64,000 nt of DNA from Rhodanobacteraceae bacterium (GTDB lineage: Bacteria; Acidobacteriota; Terriglobia; Terriglobales; Acidobacteriaceae), in NCBI GenBank assembly GCA_903970285.1, contig CAJCHN010000141.1, forward strand, positions 62,001 to 126,000, read 5' to 3'. How positions within the stretch are numbered: the first letter of the stretch is position 1; each line of letters begins with the position of its first letter. The position numbers and the translations under genes are program-made. Positions 54,299 to 62,688 of the stretch are shown piece by piece. The notes below the pieces were generated by a model that was not told the origin of the DNA, did not search any database, and saw only the letters and a list, made by a program, of their open reading frames with translations.

Positions 54299-55000
54299 TT
54301 AGTGGTTATCCCGCGAGATGACGAAGTACTTCGCGACTGTCCGCACGAAGGGACGTGCATCCGGAGGCGTCGGAATCCCGCCGCTCAGTACCTTCTGGAA
54401 GGAGACGTCCGACCCGTACTCAGTACGGGTATCGTCCTCGTTCTGAGACAACACGGTGCCATCGAGGTCGAGGCCGGCGAACAGGCCCTTCGAACGCGAA
54501 TACGTGAGGAACTCCGCGTTCAGCTTCCAATCGGTCCCCGCCGCTGCATTGCGGCCAACCGGGCCTGCAGACGCGGCCGCATCGGCACCAAGTTTGAACT
54601 TGTTTTGCAGCATATGCTGCAGTCCGTCATGGTTCATCGCGATGAGAACCAGATCCGTCGACTGGCCGCCAATCTGAAAGCCAAAACTCCCACCCGTCAA
54701 TTGCACGAACACCGGCGAACTCCAGCCCTTCGGCGTGCGGCATGTCGCGACACCCTGGCCATACTGACCGCCGACGATGAACGCAGCCTTCTTGTAGGCC
54801 GGTACCACCACCACGCAGGACGCGCCTGCGAGAATCGTTTGTGGGATGCCCTTATCCGGCGTTGCCATCACCTCGTCGATGACGGCGCGGGCGTCGCTCA
54901 AGCGCTCATCCAGCTTTGCCTTGTCGGCGGCGGCAAAAGACGACTGAAACGACCCCACGGTTAGAGCCACGGCGGTCAAGACGGTTGCGAAATGCTTCAT
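54299..55000 (-). CDS. SYLF-domain (YSC84-like) secreted protein
   Basis: The 233-residue product has a signal peptide (HFATVLTAVALTVGSFQSSFA) and a SYLF domain with IPQTILAGASCVVVVPAYKK, FIVGGQYGQGVATCR, GGSFGFQIGGQSTDLVLIAM and AEFLTYSRSKGLFAGLDLDG. Eukaryotic SYLF domains bind phosphoinositides; bacterial versions are envelope proteins of unknown role. The ATG at 55000 has GGAGG upstream. A TTGACA promoter with an inverted-repeat operator lies about 50 bp upstream, so a repressor or activator probably controls it. Confidence 0.85.
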   Translation of the reverse strand: MKHFATVLTAVALTVGSFQSSFAAADKAKLDERLSDARAVIDEVMATPDKGIPQTILAGASCVVVVPAYKKAAFIVGGQYGQGVATCRTPKGWSSPVFVQLTGGSFGFQIGGQSTDLVLIAMNHDGLQHMLQNKFKLGADAAASAGPVGRNAAAGTDWKLNAEFLTYSRSKGLFAGLDLDGTVLSQNEDDTRTEYGSDVSFQKVLSGGIPTPPDARPFVRTVAKYFVISRDNH

Positions 55001-55049
55001 CGGTAAATCCTCCAGTAAGGCGCCACAATCCGAATCCCGGGGCCCTCAC

Positions 55050-55076
55050 GTAACAGTCCATGAGATGGACTGTCAA
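55050..55076 (-). promoter_or_regulatory. Promoter with overlapping perfect inverted repeat (operator) for the SYLF gene
   Basis: On the minus strand TTGACA (55076-55071) overlaps ACAGTCCAT-N3-ATGGACTGT (plus coordinates 55053-55073), a perfect 9-bp inverted repeat. The -10 region is weak: TGTTAC (55055-55050) at a 15-bp spacing is the best match. A dimeric regulator binding here would cover the spacer. The start codon is 50 bp downstream. Confidence 0.6.
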
Positions 55077-55118
55077 CCCCTTAGGTTGCACCTGAGCCGC
55101 AATGCGGTTCCCCTGATC

Positions 55119-55220
55119 AAAAAAAACGGGACTGCAAACAGGCGCGAACTCGGTGCTCCTGGGAGAGCCTTGTCGCTCCCCAAAGATGCATCGGTCCGCT
55201 GTTGCAGTCCCTCTCCCAGG
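55119..55220 (-). ncRNA. Candidate structured small RNA with U8 end
   Basis: On the minus strand the segment ends in eight U (55126-55119). Stem A pairs GGGACTGCAACAG (55211-55199) with CTGTTTGCAGTCCC (55141-55128), with one bulge. Stem B pairs CCTGGGAGAG (55220-55211) with CTCTCCCAGG (55167-55158). The two stems interleave and cannot both form without a pseudoknot. Inside, GGGGAGC and GCTCTCCC add a small hairpin. The 5' end is unknown; a TATATC box near 55277 could start a ~140-nt transcript. It lies between the LuxR gene stop and the SYLF promoter. No known RNA family is recognised. Confidence 0.45.
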
Positions 55221-55341
55221 TATGTTGCTCTCTCACTCTCGCCCGCTTGCACCATCCACGCAACGGTACGGAGGGATATAGACCTGCGTGCTGTCCTCCC
55301 ATGAGGAAAAATGCGAGGAGGAGGTTTTCGTCAATTTATCG

Positions 55342-55980
55342 CTAGACCCACTTGGCTTCGATGGCATGCACGCCCAGCGCCGTGCGATTGTCCACTCCCG
55401 CCTTCCGCATCAGCCGGCCCAGATGCGCCTTCACAGTCGCCAGTTCCACCGCCAGCGCGTGCGCAATTTCGCGGTTTGAAAGCCCCTGGATCAGCATGTT
55501 CAACACCTCGATCTCGCGCTTTGTCAGATGAACCGGCGCCGCGCTGCGCGGTGCCTCGTTGGCCCGGTCCAGCAGACGCGAAAGCACCTTGCGCGGCGCC
55601 CACACCGAGCCATCGCTCACCACCGAGACCGCCATGCGCAGCTCCTCCTCCGTCGATTCGCTGCTCAGGACACCGCGGGCTCCGGCGCCGATCACCTGCT
55701 CGATGAACTCCAGCTGGTTATCGCCGCCCATCACCAGCAGCCGAATTCGCGGACGCAGCCGCCGAAAACTCGCCACCAGTTCCGGCAGGTGCGGCGTTGA
55801 GGCGGCGTCGATCAGCACCAGGTCCAGACCCGCGCTCTCGAGCGTCCCCGGCTCGGACAGCAGGACCACTTCCATCTTTCCGGAGTCGGCAAACAAGGCG
55901 CGTATTCCTGCAATGCGCAACTCGTCGGTCGTCACAATGCCCAGCCGAGGCAGGGTCTTCCCCTGTTCTGCCTCTCCCAT
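55342..55980 (-). CDS. Orphan LuxR/NarL-type response regulator with degenerate receiver
   Basis: The 212-residue protein has a receiver-like N-terminal domain (LGIVTTDELRIAGIRALFA) with an Asp in LVLIDAAS, and a C-terminal LuxR helix-turn-helix (LTKREIEVLNMLIQGLSNRE, ATVKAHLGRLMRKAGVDNR). The usual switch Thr/Ser and the conserved Lys of the receiver are replaced (LVMGG; GARGVLSS), so phosphorylation control is doubtful. No histidine kinase is adjacent. The ATG at 55980 is used; a TTG at 55998 would add six residues. Targets are unknown; the neighbouring RNA and SYLF promoter are candidates. Confidence 0.82.
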   Translation of the reverse strand: MGEAEQGKTLPRLGIVTTDELRIAGIRALFADSGKMEVVLLSEPGTLESAGLDLVLIDAASTPHLPELVASFRRLRPRIRLLVMGGDNQLEFIEQVIGAGARGVLSSESTEEELRMAVSVVSDGSVWAPRKVLSRLLDRANEAPRSAAPVHLTKREIEVLNMLIQGLSNREIAHALAVELATVKAHLGRLMRKAGVDNRTALGVHAIEAKWV

Positions 55981-56033
55981 GCTTCCCCCGCACTCCAAAG
56001 CCCAAGATGCTCAGACACTCCTAAAGAACCGCG

Positions 56034-56588
56034 CTACAACTTGGGGAGGACGATTCCCTGCTGCTTCTGATATTTGCCCCGGCGGTCCGCATAGCTCACC
56101 TCGCAGACCTCATCCGACTGGAAGAACAGAATCTGGCACAATCCCTCATTGGCATAGATCTTGGCCGGCAAGGGCGTCGTGTTCGAGATCTCGAGAGTCA
56201 CGAAACCCTCCCACTCGGGCTCGAAAGGAGTCACGTTCACGATAATGCCGCATCGTGCATACGTCGACTTCCCCACGCAGATCGTCAACACGTCGCGCGG
56301 TATCTTGAAGTACTCGACCGACCTCGCCAGGGCAAACGAGTTCGGTGGAACAATCACACTCGGCGCCTGCACCGAAACGAACGACCGCTCATCGAAGGCC
56401 TTCGGATCGATGATGGCGCTGTTCACATTGGTGAAAATTTTGAACTCGTCCGACACCCGCAGGTCGTACCCGTAGGAGGACAGCCCATAAGAAATGCAGC
56501 CATCCTTCACCTGCTTTTCGCTGAATGGAGCAATCATGCCATGCGCTTCGGCCTGCTTGCGAATCCAGCGGTCGCTCTTGATCGACAT
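56034..56588 (-). CDS. dcd: dCTP deaminase
   Basis: Dcd deaminates dCTP to dUTP, the main source of dUMP for thymidylate synthesis. The 184-residue trimeric enzyme has [57 protein letters not shown] with the catalytic Glu, and [19 protein letters not shown]. Length and motifs fit the monofunctional enzyme. It is divergent from the HU/IHF gene with 259 bp between. Confidence 0.96.
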   Translation of the reverse strand: MSIKSDRWIRKQAEAHGMIAPFSEKQVKDGCISYGLSSYGYDLRVSDEFKIFTNVNSAIIDPKAFDERSFVSVQAPSVIVPPNSFALARSVEYFKIPRDVLTICVGKSTYARCGIIVNVTPFEPEWEGFVTLEISNTTPLPAKIYANEGLCQILFFQSDEVCEVSYADRRGKYQKQQGIVLPKL

Positions 56589-56741
56589 GCAACAATCCTC
56601 TCTCGATGGATTCGATACTCCATCCTAAATGAGGGTATTCGTTGATAGCGCTCTCTAGCGCGCTCTAACCCGGCCCGCTGGCGTTCCGTTTGACGCGGGT
56701 CCGCTTGAACGGCCAGGGAATCTGCTCCAGCCGCGATGGAA

Positions 56742-56770
56742 TTGACATTCCCTCACCCGGTTTCTACCAT
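56742..56770 (+). promoter_or_regulatory. Sigma-70 promoter of the HU/IHF gene
   Basis: TTGACA (56742-56747), a 17-bp spacer and TACCAT (56765-56770). The start site would be near 56777, giving a ~70-nt leader before the TTG start codon at 56848. This is one of the best hexamer pairs in the window. Confidence 0.7.
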
Positions 56771-56847
56771 CGCCATACACCTGAAGTAAGAGATCATTCA
56801 TCCTATGAGGACAGAACTGATCCCAGGAATGCAGGGAAGGTACCCAG

Positions 56848-57117
56848 TTGATCAAACAGGATCTCATCCAGCGCGTCGTAGAACGCACCGGGCTTGTCCG
56901 CACCAAGGCAGAAGCAGCCGTAGACGCCATCTTCGAGTCCATGAAACAGTCGCTGGCTGAAGGAGACCGGATCGAACTGCGCGGGTTCGGCGTCTTCACC
57001 GTCAAGCCACGCAAGACCGGAGTCGGCAGAAATCCTCGCACCGGCGCCGAGGTCACTATATCCCCAGGCAAAGCCATCCGCTTCAAGCCGGGAAAGGATC
57101 TCCACGTTCTCGACTAG
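56848..57117 (+). CDS. HU/IHF family nucleoid DNA-binding protein
   Basis: The 89-residue protein shows the whole family fold: TKAEAAVDAIFESMKQSLAE, IELRGFGVFTVKPRKTGVGR and the DNA-intercalating arm GRNPRTGAEVTISPGKAIRF. The arm's NPRTG motif suits HU or IHF. The TTG start codon follows AGGGAAGG at a good distance. It has its own promoter. Whether it is HU or an IHF subunit cannot be fixed without a partner gene. Confidence 0.94.
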   Translation: MIKQDLIQRVVERTGLVRTKAEAAVDAIFESMKQSLAEGDRIELRGFGVFTVKPRKTGVGRNPRTGAEVTISPGKAIRFKPGKDLHVLD

Positions 57118-57201
57118 TCGCTCTGGATCAACTTTTGGGGTCACGCGAGAACCTGCGCCAGCCTCCGCAAGACGTCGGACCGGAACTCTCCCAGGTCTCT
57201 T

Positions 57202-58170
57202 ATGACATCGCCGAGCCTCCTCACTGAACCTGCTCCGCCGGTCCCTGCCCGTAAAATTTCCAGCCCCGGCGTCGGGCTCCCGATTCTCTTCTTCTGCGCC
57301 ACCCTGCTGTCGACCACCGCGGTCGGCATGCGCTACATGTACAAGTTCAAGCTGGGTCAAGCCCCGCTCGACTCGCAGGCCGACGTCCTGCCCTTCCCCT
57401 GGATTTTCAGCCATCTTTCCGCTTTCCGCTCCGGCCTCCCGTTCTCGCTGACCCTCATCGCCATCCTGCTGGCGCACGAGTTTGGCCACTACTTCGCCTG
57501 CCGCGCCTTCGGCGTGCGAGCCACGCTCCCCTACCTGCTGCCCGCGCCTTCGCTCAGCGGAAGCCTGGGCGCCGTCATCCGTCTGCGCTCCCGTGTGCGC
57601 TCCCGTGCCGCCCTCATCACCATCGGAGCGATGGGGCCCATCTCCGGATTTGCCGTCGCGCTCGCTACCGTCACGATCGGCCTGAGCCTCAGCCACCAGG
57701 CGCCACATCCGCTCGCCATGCGCTTCCAGACTCCGCTCATCATCGCCGGATTGCACGCGCTGCTCGCCCCTGGCCGGCCCGTCGACACACTCGTTCCCCA
57801 CCCCGTCCTGCTCGCGAGCTGGATGGGCCTGCTGATCACCGCCCTCAATCTCATTCCCGCCGGGCAACTCGATGGCGGACATATCCTCTACGCGATCTCA
57901 CCCGCCGCCCACCGGCTATCGAGCCGCATCGTGGTCGGAGTGCTCTTCTTCCTCGGCATCTTCTTCTGGGTCGGCTGGATCTTCTGGGGCATGATCCTCA
58001 TGGTGCCCGCCATGCGCCACCCTGCCGTTCCCGACGAGCGCGATCTCGACGCCTGGCACCTCTGCCTTGCGCCTGTCTGCCTGGCCATCCTGGTCTTCTG
58101 CTACACCTACCAACCCTTCGAGGGGTACAGCCTGCTCGCAATTGTCGGGAAGCTCTCCCACCACTTCTAA
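57202..58170 (+). CDS. Site-2 protease (M50) membrane metalloprotease
   Basis: This 322-residue intramembrane protease has the zinc motif HEFGH in ILLAHEFGHYFACRAFGVRA and the second ligand motif LDGGHIL near residue 228, with about six spans. M50 proteases cleave membrane anti-sigma factors or peptides. No PDZ domain is present, so it resembles the short SREBP/SpoIVFB-like group. It follows the HU gene by 84 bp and is convergent with priA. Its substrate is not encoded nearby in an obvious way. Confidence 0.88.
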   Translation: MTSPSLLTEPAPPVPARKISSPGVGLPILFFCATLLSTTAVGMRYMYKFKLGQAPLDSQADVLPFPWIFSHLSAFRSGLPFSLTLIAILLAHEFGHYFACRAFGVRATLPYLLPAPSLSGSLGAVIRLRSRVRSRAALITIGAMGPISGFAVALATVTIGLSLSHQAPHPLAMRFQTPLIIAGLHALLAPGRPVDTLVPHPVLLASWMGLLITALNLIPAGQLDGGHILYAISPAAHRLSSRIVVGVLFFLGIFFWVGWIFWGMILMVPAMRHPAVPDERDLDAWHLCLAPVCLAILVFCYTYQPFEGYSLLAIVGKLSHHF

Positions 58171-58212
58171 AATGCACGGATCAGTCCCCGGTCCTCCGTC
58201 GCAGCGCAGCCG

Positions 58213-58253
58213 ACGACGAGCCCAGAACTACAAACGACGAGCCAGCAACTACA
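58213..58253. repeat. Degenerate direct repeat at the end of priA
   Basis: ACGACGAGCCCAGAACTACA (58213-58232) and ACGACGAGCCAGCAACTACA (58234-58253) are near-identical 20-mers. The second copy covers the priA stop codon (58249-58251). They resemble low-complexity tandem tracts rather than a gene. Confidence 0.6.
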
Positions 58254-60792
58254 TGAGGTTGACTGCATCCACATCCACCACCAACGCCCGCCGCGGCATC
58301 CCTTCTCCCTCCGCAAAGACCAGCATTCGGTGGAGCGTTTCGCTGATCGCCCCGCGCCGTTCCGCCTTCAGGATCAGGTGAAAACGCCAGATCCGCTTCA
58401 GGCGCACAATCGGCGCTGCCGCCGGTCCCAGCACCTTGACGCCCACCGGCTTTTCGCGCTGAAACCATCGCCCCAGCGCCCCCACCCAGGCCGCTGCTTC
58501 TTCCATCGTCCCGCCCTGCACCAGAACATTTGCCAGGAGCGAAAACGGAGGATAGTGCAGGCTCCGCCGGAACGACATCTCCTTCGCAACGAAGCCGCGA
58601 TAGTCGTGCCGCGCCGCGCACTGCACCGCGTAATGCTCCGGATGATAGCTCTGCACCAGCACCCGCCCCGGAGTCTCCCCGCGTCCCGCTCGGCCCGCTA
58701 CCTGCGTCAACAGCTGGAACACCCGTTCCGCCGCCCGGAAGTCGGGCAGACCCAGCGCATGATCCGCCCCCACCACACCCACCAGCGTCACTCCATGGAT
58801 GTCGTGCCCCTTGGCCATCATCTGCGTGCCCACCAGCAGGTTGATCTCGCCCGCATGCAGCCTCGCCAGCAGCCGTTCCATGTCAAACCGTCCGCGCACC
58901 GTGTCCCGATCCATGCGTCCGATCCGCGCATCCGGAAACAGCTCCTGCAGCTTCTCTTCACCCTGCTGCGATCCCGCCCCCAGGAAATAGAGGTGTTCGC
59001 TCGCGCACTTCGGACAAGCTTTGGGCACCGTCCTACGAAACCCGCAGTAATGGCACTCCAGCCGCGTCCCCGGCCCCGCAGCTGTCTCGCTGTCTTCCCT
59101 TCCCTCGTCTGCCGTCCCTAGCCCATGCTTCTTGTGGTAGGTCATCGCGATCGCGCAGTTCTCGCACTCCACCTTCTCCCCGCAGCTCCGGCAGATCACC
59201 ACAAACGAATACCCTCTCCGGTTCAGCAGCAGCAGCACCTGCTCGCCCCGGTCGAGCGTCGCCCGAACCTCCGTCACCAGCCGCCGCGAGAAGATCTCTT
59301 CCTTACCCGCCGCGCGAAACTCCTCCCGCATATCGATCAACTCGACCCGCGGCAGCGCCCGTCCCGCCACCCGCTCCGTCATCTCCACCCGCTCATACCG
59401 CCCGCGCTCCGCGTTCGACCAGCTCTCGAGCGAAGGCGTCGCCGAGCCCAGCACCACCACCGCTCCCTCCAGCTTCGCCCGCATCACCGCGACATCGCGC
59501 CCGTGATAGCGCGGCGTCTCCTCCTGCTTGTAGCTGCCGTCATGCTCCTCGTCCACGATCAAGAGCCCCAGCCTCACCATCGGGGCGAAGACTGCCGACC
59601 GAGTCCCCACTACCACCCGCGCCTCACCGCGCCGGATGCGATGCCACTGCTCTGCCCGCTCATCCGGCGTCAACCCCGAGTGCAGCAGCGCCACCTCCGT
59701 CCCGAAAGCCGCCACCATCTGCCCTGCCATGGCCGGAGTCAGGCCAATCTCCGGAACCAGCAGCAGCGAGCTCTTCCCCGCGGCAAGGGCGCGGCTCATG
59801 GCTGCGAAGTACACCGCTGTCTTGCCCGAACCCGTGACGCCGTACAGCAGGATTCCCCTGAATCCGTCCTTCGCCACCGCCGCCGAGATGGCCGCCGCCG
59901 CTGCCATCTGCCCCTCGTTCAGAGGATGCTCATGCGCATGCTTCTTCCGCGCTGAGTGCGGAGCCCCTTCCCCGCCAAACAGGAAATCCTCCGCTACCTC
60001 CTCGACCGACACCAGGCCACGCGCAACCAGGGTTCCCAGCGTCGACTCCGGAAACCCCAGCCGCCGCAACTCCGCCGTCTCCACCCTTCCGCTGCGGGCC
60101 TCCAGATGCGCCATCACCCTCAACTGGTTTGCATTGAGCCTGGGCAATCGCCGGGCGCCGCCCTGACTGAGAACTGAGGACTGAGAACTGAGGACCGCCA
60201 CCCTCACCAGCCGCCGCGCGTCCCGCTCCTGCGCCACCGATTCCCGAACCAGCCACTTCTTCTTCACCATACCTTCCAGCAGCCCGCGTCCCGCGCCGGT
60301 GGCCGAACGCAGCGTGCCCGCCTTCGCCGGCTCGCCGCTCTCCAGGTAGTTCAAGACCGCATACTCGCGATTCTGCTCTTCGGGCGTCAGCCGCGAGCGA
60401 CGCGAAGCACCCTTCGCCGCGCCTTCGTACAGCACCCTCCGGCCGGCTTCGGCAATCCGGTAGGTGAACTGCCGCTTCACCTCGGCTGCCAGCGGAAGCA
60501 TTCCGCGAATCACCTCGCCCAGTGGCGCGCAGTAGTAGCCGGCAATCCATTTCGCCAGCTCCATCTGTACATCGGAAAGCAGCGGCCCCTGGTCCATCAC
60601 CGTCTGTACCGGCCTGGCCTCGACACCTGCCGGAAGCGGGTCGTCGTGCACCCGCATCACCAACCCCATCAGCTTTTGCCCGCTGAACGGCACCAGCACC
60701 CGCGCGCCCACCGCCGGCACCATCCCATTGACCGCATAGGTGAATGTGCGGTCGAGCGGAACCGGCAGAGCTACATCGCAGTACAGAGGCAC
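58249..60792 (-). CDS. priA: Primosomal helicase PriA with in-frame repeat insertions
   Basis: PriA restarts collapsed replication forks. The 847-residue protein has the helicase motifs GVTGSGKTAVY, VPEIGLTP and DEEHDGSYKQEE, HYCGF in the zinc region, and a C-terminal domain with QMMAKGHDIHGVTLVGVV and DFRAAERVFQLLTQVAGRAG. The zinc-binding cysteines are CRSCGEKVECENC, CHYCG and CPKC; an 18-residue Gly/Glu/Asp insert separates them. Near residue 200 the segment LSSQSSVLSQ is encoded by heptad DNA repeats at 60167-60194. The GTG start at 60792 is supported by the conserved N-terminus. Only the inserts are odd. Confidence 0.93.
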   Translation of the reverse strand: MPLYCDVALPVPLDRTFTYAVNGMVPAVGARVLVPFSGQKLMGLVMRVHDDPLPAGVEARPVQTVMDQGPLLSDVQMELAKWIAGYYCAPLGEVIRGMLPLAAEVKRQFTYRIAEAGRRVLYEGAAKGASRRSRLTPEEQNREYAVLNYLESGEPAKAGTLRSATGAGRGLLEGMVKKKWLVRESVAQERDARRLVRVAVLSSQSSVLSQGGARRLPRLNANQLRVMAHLEARSGRVETAELRRLGFPESTLGTLVARGLVSVEEVAEDFLFGGEGAPHSARKKHAHEHPLNEGQMAAAAAISAAVAKDGFRGILLYGVTGSGKTAVYFAAMSRALAAGKSSLLLVPEIGLTPAMAGQMVAAFGTEVALLHSGLTPDERAEQWHRIRRGEARVVVGTRSAVFAPMVRLGLLIVDEEHDGSYKQEETPRYHGRDVAVMRAKLEGAVVVLGSATPSLESWSNAERGRYERVEMTERVAGRALPRVELIDMREEFRAAGKEEIFSRRLVTEVRATLDRGEQVLLLLNRRGYSFVVICRSCGEKVECENCAIAMTYHKKHGLGTADEGREDSETAAGPGTRLECHYCGFRRTVPKACPKCASEHLYFLGAGSQQGEEKLQELFPDARIGRMDRDTVRGRFDMERLLARLHAGEINLLVGTQMMAKGHDIHGVTLVGVVGADHALGLPDFRAAERVFQLLTQVAGRAGRGETPGRVLVQSYHPEHYAVQCAARHDYRGFVAKEMSFRRSLHYPPFSLLANVLVQGGTMEEAAAWVGALGRWFQREKPVGVKVLGPAAAPIVRLKRIWRFHLILKAERRGAISETLHRMLVFAEGEGMPRRALVVDVDAVNLM
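60167..60194. repeat. Heptad tandem repeat inside priA
   Basis: CTGAGAACTGAGGA occurs twice in tandem (60167-60180 and 60181-60194); each copy is itself two near-identical heptads (CTGAGAA, CTGAGGA). On the coding strand it encodes LSSQSSVLSQ-like residues within the DNA-binding half of PriA without breaking the frame. Confidence 0.9.
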
Positions 60793-60929
60793 GTCCCTAG
60801 CCTACTAGGCTGTCATCCGCAGAACGCGGCACAGATCCTCGATCGCCCGTCCGCCGCGCGCCTCCGCTCCTGCCCTTTATTCAAATCCCCGCGAACCCGC
60901 GTTATTCTGTTCCATGGAGCCAATAACCT

Positions 60930-61817
60930 GTGATCTTGACCCTCGCCCTACTCTTCGCGCTGCAGACCCAGGCTCCCGCCCAGGGGTCCGCCCTCATCCA
61001 GGACGAACCCCTCAGCGTCCCAGCGATCGTCTACCCTGCCGACGCCAAAAAAGCTCGCATTCAAGGCTCCGTGCAACTCCAGATCAACGTCGACGCCACC
61101 GGCCACGTCACCGAGGTTCACGCTCTCGGCGGCCCCATTCCGCTCCGCCAGGCCGCCATTGACGCCTACTCCCAGGCCACCTACCGGCCCATCCTCGTCA
61201 AGGGCAGGCCCGCTCCCGCGATCATCACCACTTCCGTCAACTTTACCCTCCAGGAGCTTCCGCCCGACACCGACCAGCTCGTCGACGTCCAGTTCAAACC
61301 GCTGCAGGCCAACTGCCAGGAGCTCTCTCGCCAGCACTCCCCAGACGCCCTGCCCGCCTGCCGCAAGGCGCTCGACATGGCCAGCCACTTTTCGCCGGGC
61401 TTCGAGCTCGAAGCCCATGCCACCGCCTACAACGATGTCGTCCTGCTGCTCACGGCCGACGGCAAGAAGTCCAAAGACCTGCCCGAAGCCGGCGTGCTCG
61501 CTGACCAGGCCATCGACCTCATCACCCCGGTCGCCCACACCGCGCGCGACGTCGCTCACACTCCCGCCGTCGCCGTCGCCTATATCACCCGCTGCGAAGT
61601 CCGCTCGCTCGCCGGCGACCTCAAGGGCGCAGCCGCCGACTGCGCCATGGCCGAAGAGACCCTCACCACCATCCTTCACGACTATCCCGAGAACGAACGC
61701 GCCGGCAATTACCGCGTCCAGTTGCGTGAAACCCTGCAGCTCCACGCCGTCATCGCCGATCGCGACCACCACCCTTTTGAAGCAAGGAAATTGAGAAATC
61801 GCGCCGACACCATCTAG
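60930..61817 (+). CDS. TonB C-terminal-like protein with helical C-terminal region
   Basis: GTG 60930 follows GGAG and gives a 295-residue protein with a short signal peptide (MILTLALLFALQTQAPA). A TonB-C-like domain (QGSVQLQINVDATGHVTEVH, GGPIPLRQAAIDAYSQATYR) comes first. A helical segment with TPR-like pattern follows (AAADCAMAEETLTTILHDYP). As with the 43.9-kb protein, there is no energy-transducing anchor. It is divergent from priA. The role is unknown; a periplasmic scaffolding function is one possibility. Confidence 0.65.
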   Translation: MILTLALLFALQTQAPAQGSALIQDEPLSVPAIVYPADAKKARIQGSVQLQINVDATGHVTEVHALGGPIPLRQAAIDAYSQATYRPILVKGRPAPAIITTSVNFTLQELPPDTDQLVDVQFKPLQANCQELSRQHSPDALPACRKALDMASHFSPGFELEAHATAYNDVVLLLTADGKKSKDLPEAGVLADQAIDLITPVAHTARDVAHTPAVAVAYITRCEVRSLAGDLKGAAADCAMAEETLTTILHDYPENERAGNYRVQLRETLQLHAVIADRDHHPFEARKLRNRADTI

Positions 61818-61970
61818 ATTCCCAAGTCAGAAGCTCGACGAACTTCGCGGACCCTCTCATTGCTCCTCCCCGTCGATGGAGCATTGCACCGCACGTTCAG
61901 CTTGGTTTGTCAGGATAGCTGCCGAAAGTGAGTCGACACGAGCTACGAACAGCAAATAGGTCGCCGCACT

Positions 61971-62570
61971 ATGCAGCCCAGATCGCTCCTGCAAGTCCTC
62001 GACCAATCGATAGCGTCCGCCATACAGCGCTCCGGGGCGCACCTTGCCTGCCGTCCTGGCTGCGCGCAGTGTTGCCACGGCGTCTTCGAGATCTCCGCGC
62101 TCGACGCGCACCGCCTTCGCGAGGGCCTTGCGTCCGCCGAACCTGGCCTTCGAGCACGGATTCAAACCCGCATCGCCCAAGCCCGCGCGCACCTCGCCCC
62201 GTTCTTCCCCGGCAATCCTGAGACCGGCAGGCTGAACCCCGACCCCGAAGCGCAGGAACTCTTTGAAGAGTGGGCACACGCCGATCCCTGCCCCATCCTC
62301 GACCCCGCCACCCAGACCTGCGACCTCTACGCTGCCCGTCCTATCCTCTGCCGTACCTTCGGGCCGCCCATCCGGAACGACCCGGACGATGCCGAAGCTG
62401 GCTTAGCCATCTGCGAACTCTGCTTCACCGGTGCGACCCCGGAAGAGGTCGCCGCCGCCGAAATTGACTCCAGCTTCCGCAAACTCCAGCAGCAGGAAGA
62501 AGCTGCATGCGAAGCGGCTCATCCCGGTTCGGGGCCGACCATCATCGCTTTCGCCTTTCCGCCGCTCTGA
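61971..62570 (+). CDS. YkgJ-family cysteine-cluster protein
   Basis: This 199-residue protein has the YkgJ metal-binding pattern: RPGCAQCCHGVFEIS near residue 28, then DPCPILDPATQTCDLYAARP and ILCRTFGPP, and a late AICELCFTG, so at least eight cysteines. The family is thought to bind zinc or Fe-S and its role is unclear. It starts 153 bp after the TonB-C gene; the intervening stretch shows only a weak TGCTCC/GGAGCA hairpin. Confidence 0.8.
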   Translation: MQPRSLLQVLDQSIASAIQRSGAHLACRPGCAQCCHGVFEISALDAHRLREGLASAEPGLRARIQTRIAQARAHLAPFFPGNPETGRLNPDPEAQELFEEWAHADPCPILDPATQTCDLYAARPILCRTFGPPIRNDPDDAEAGLAICELCFTGATPEEVAAAEIDSSFRKLQQQEEAACEAAHPGSGPTIIAFAFPPL

Positions 62571-62688
62571 ACTCCTGCAGGCCCACATCAACGCCTCCCC
62601 AGGATCTCTTTCCCATCAACGAAACGGCTGTGCAGCAACCGCCCTCCACAACAGCGGAGCGTCATCTTGCTCTAGTCTGGTAAGAGAC

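Noticed and set aside
55119-55220. SAM-I riboswitch similarity in the structured RNA (GAGGGACTG)
   Set aside because: The string matches part of the SAM-I core, but the kink-turn and GGCAACC segments are missing and the stems differ.
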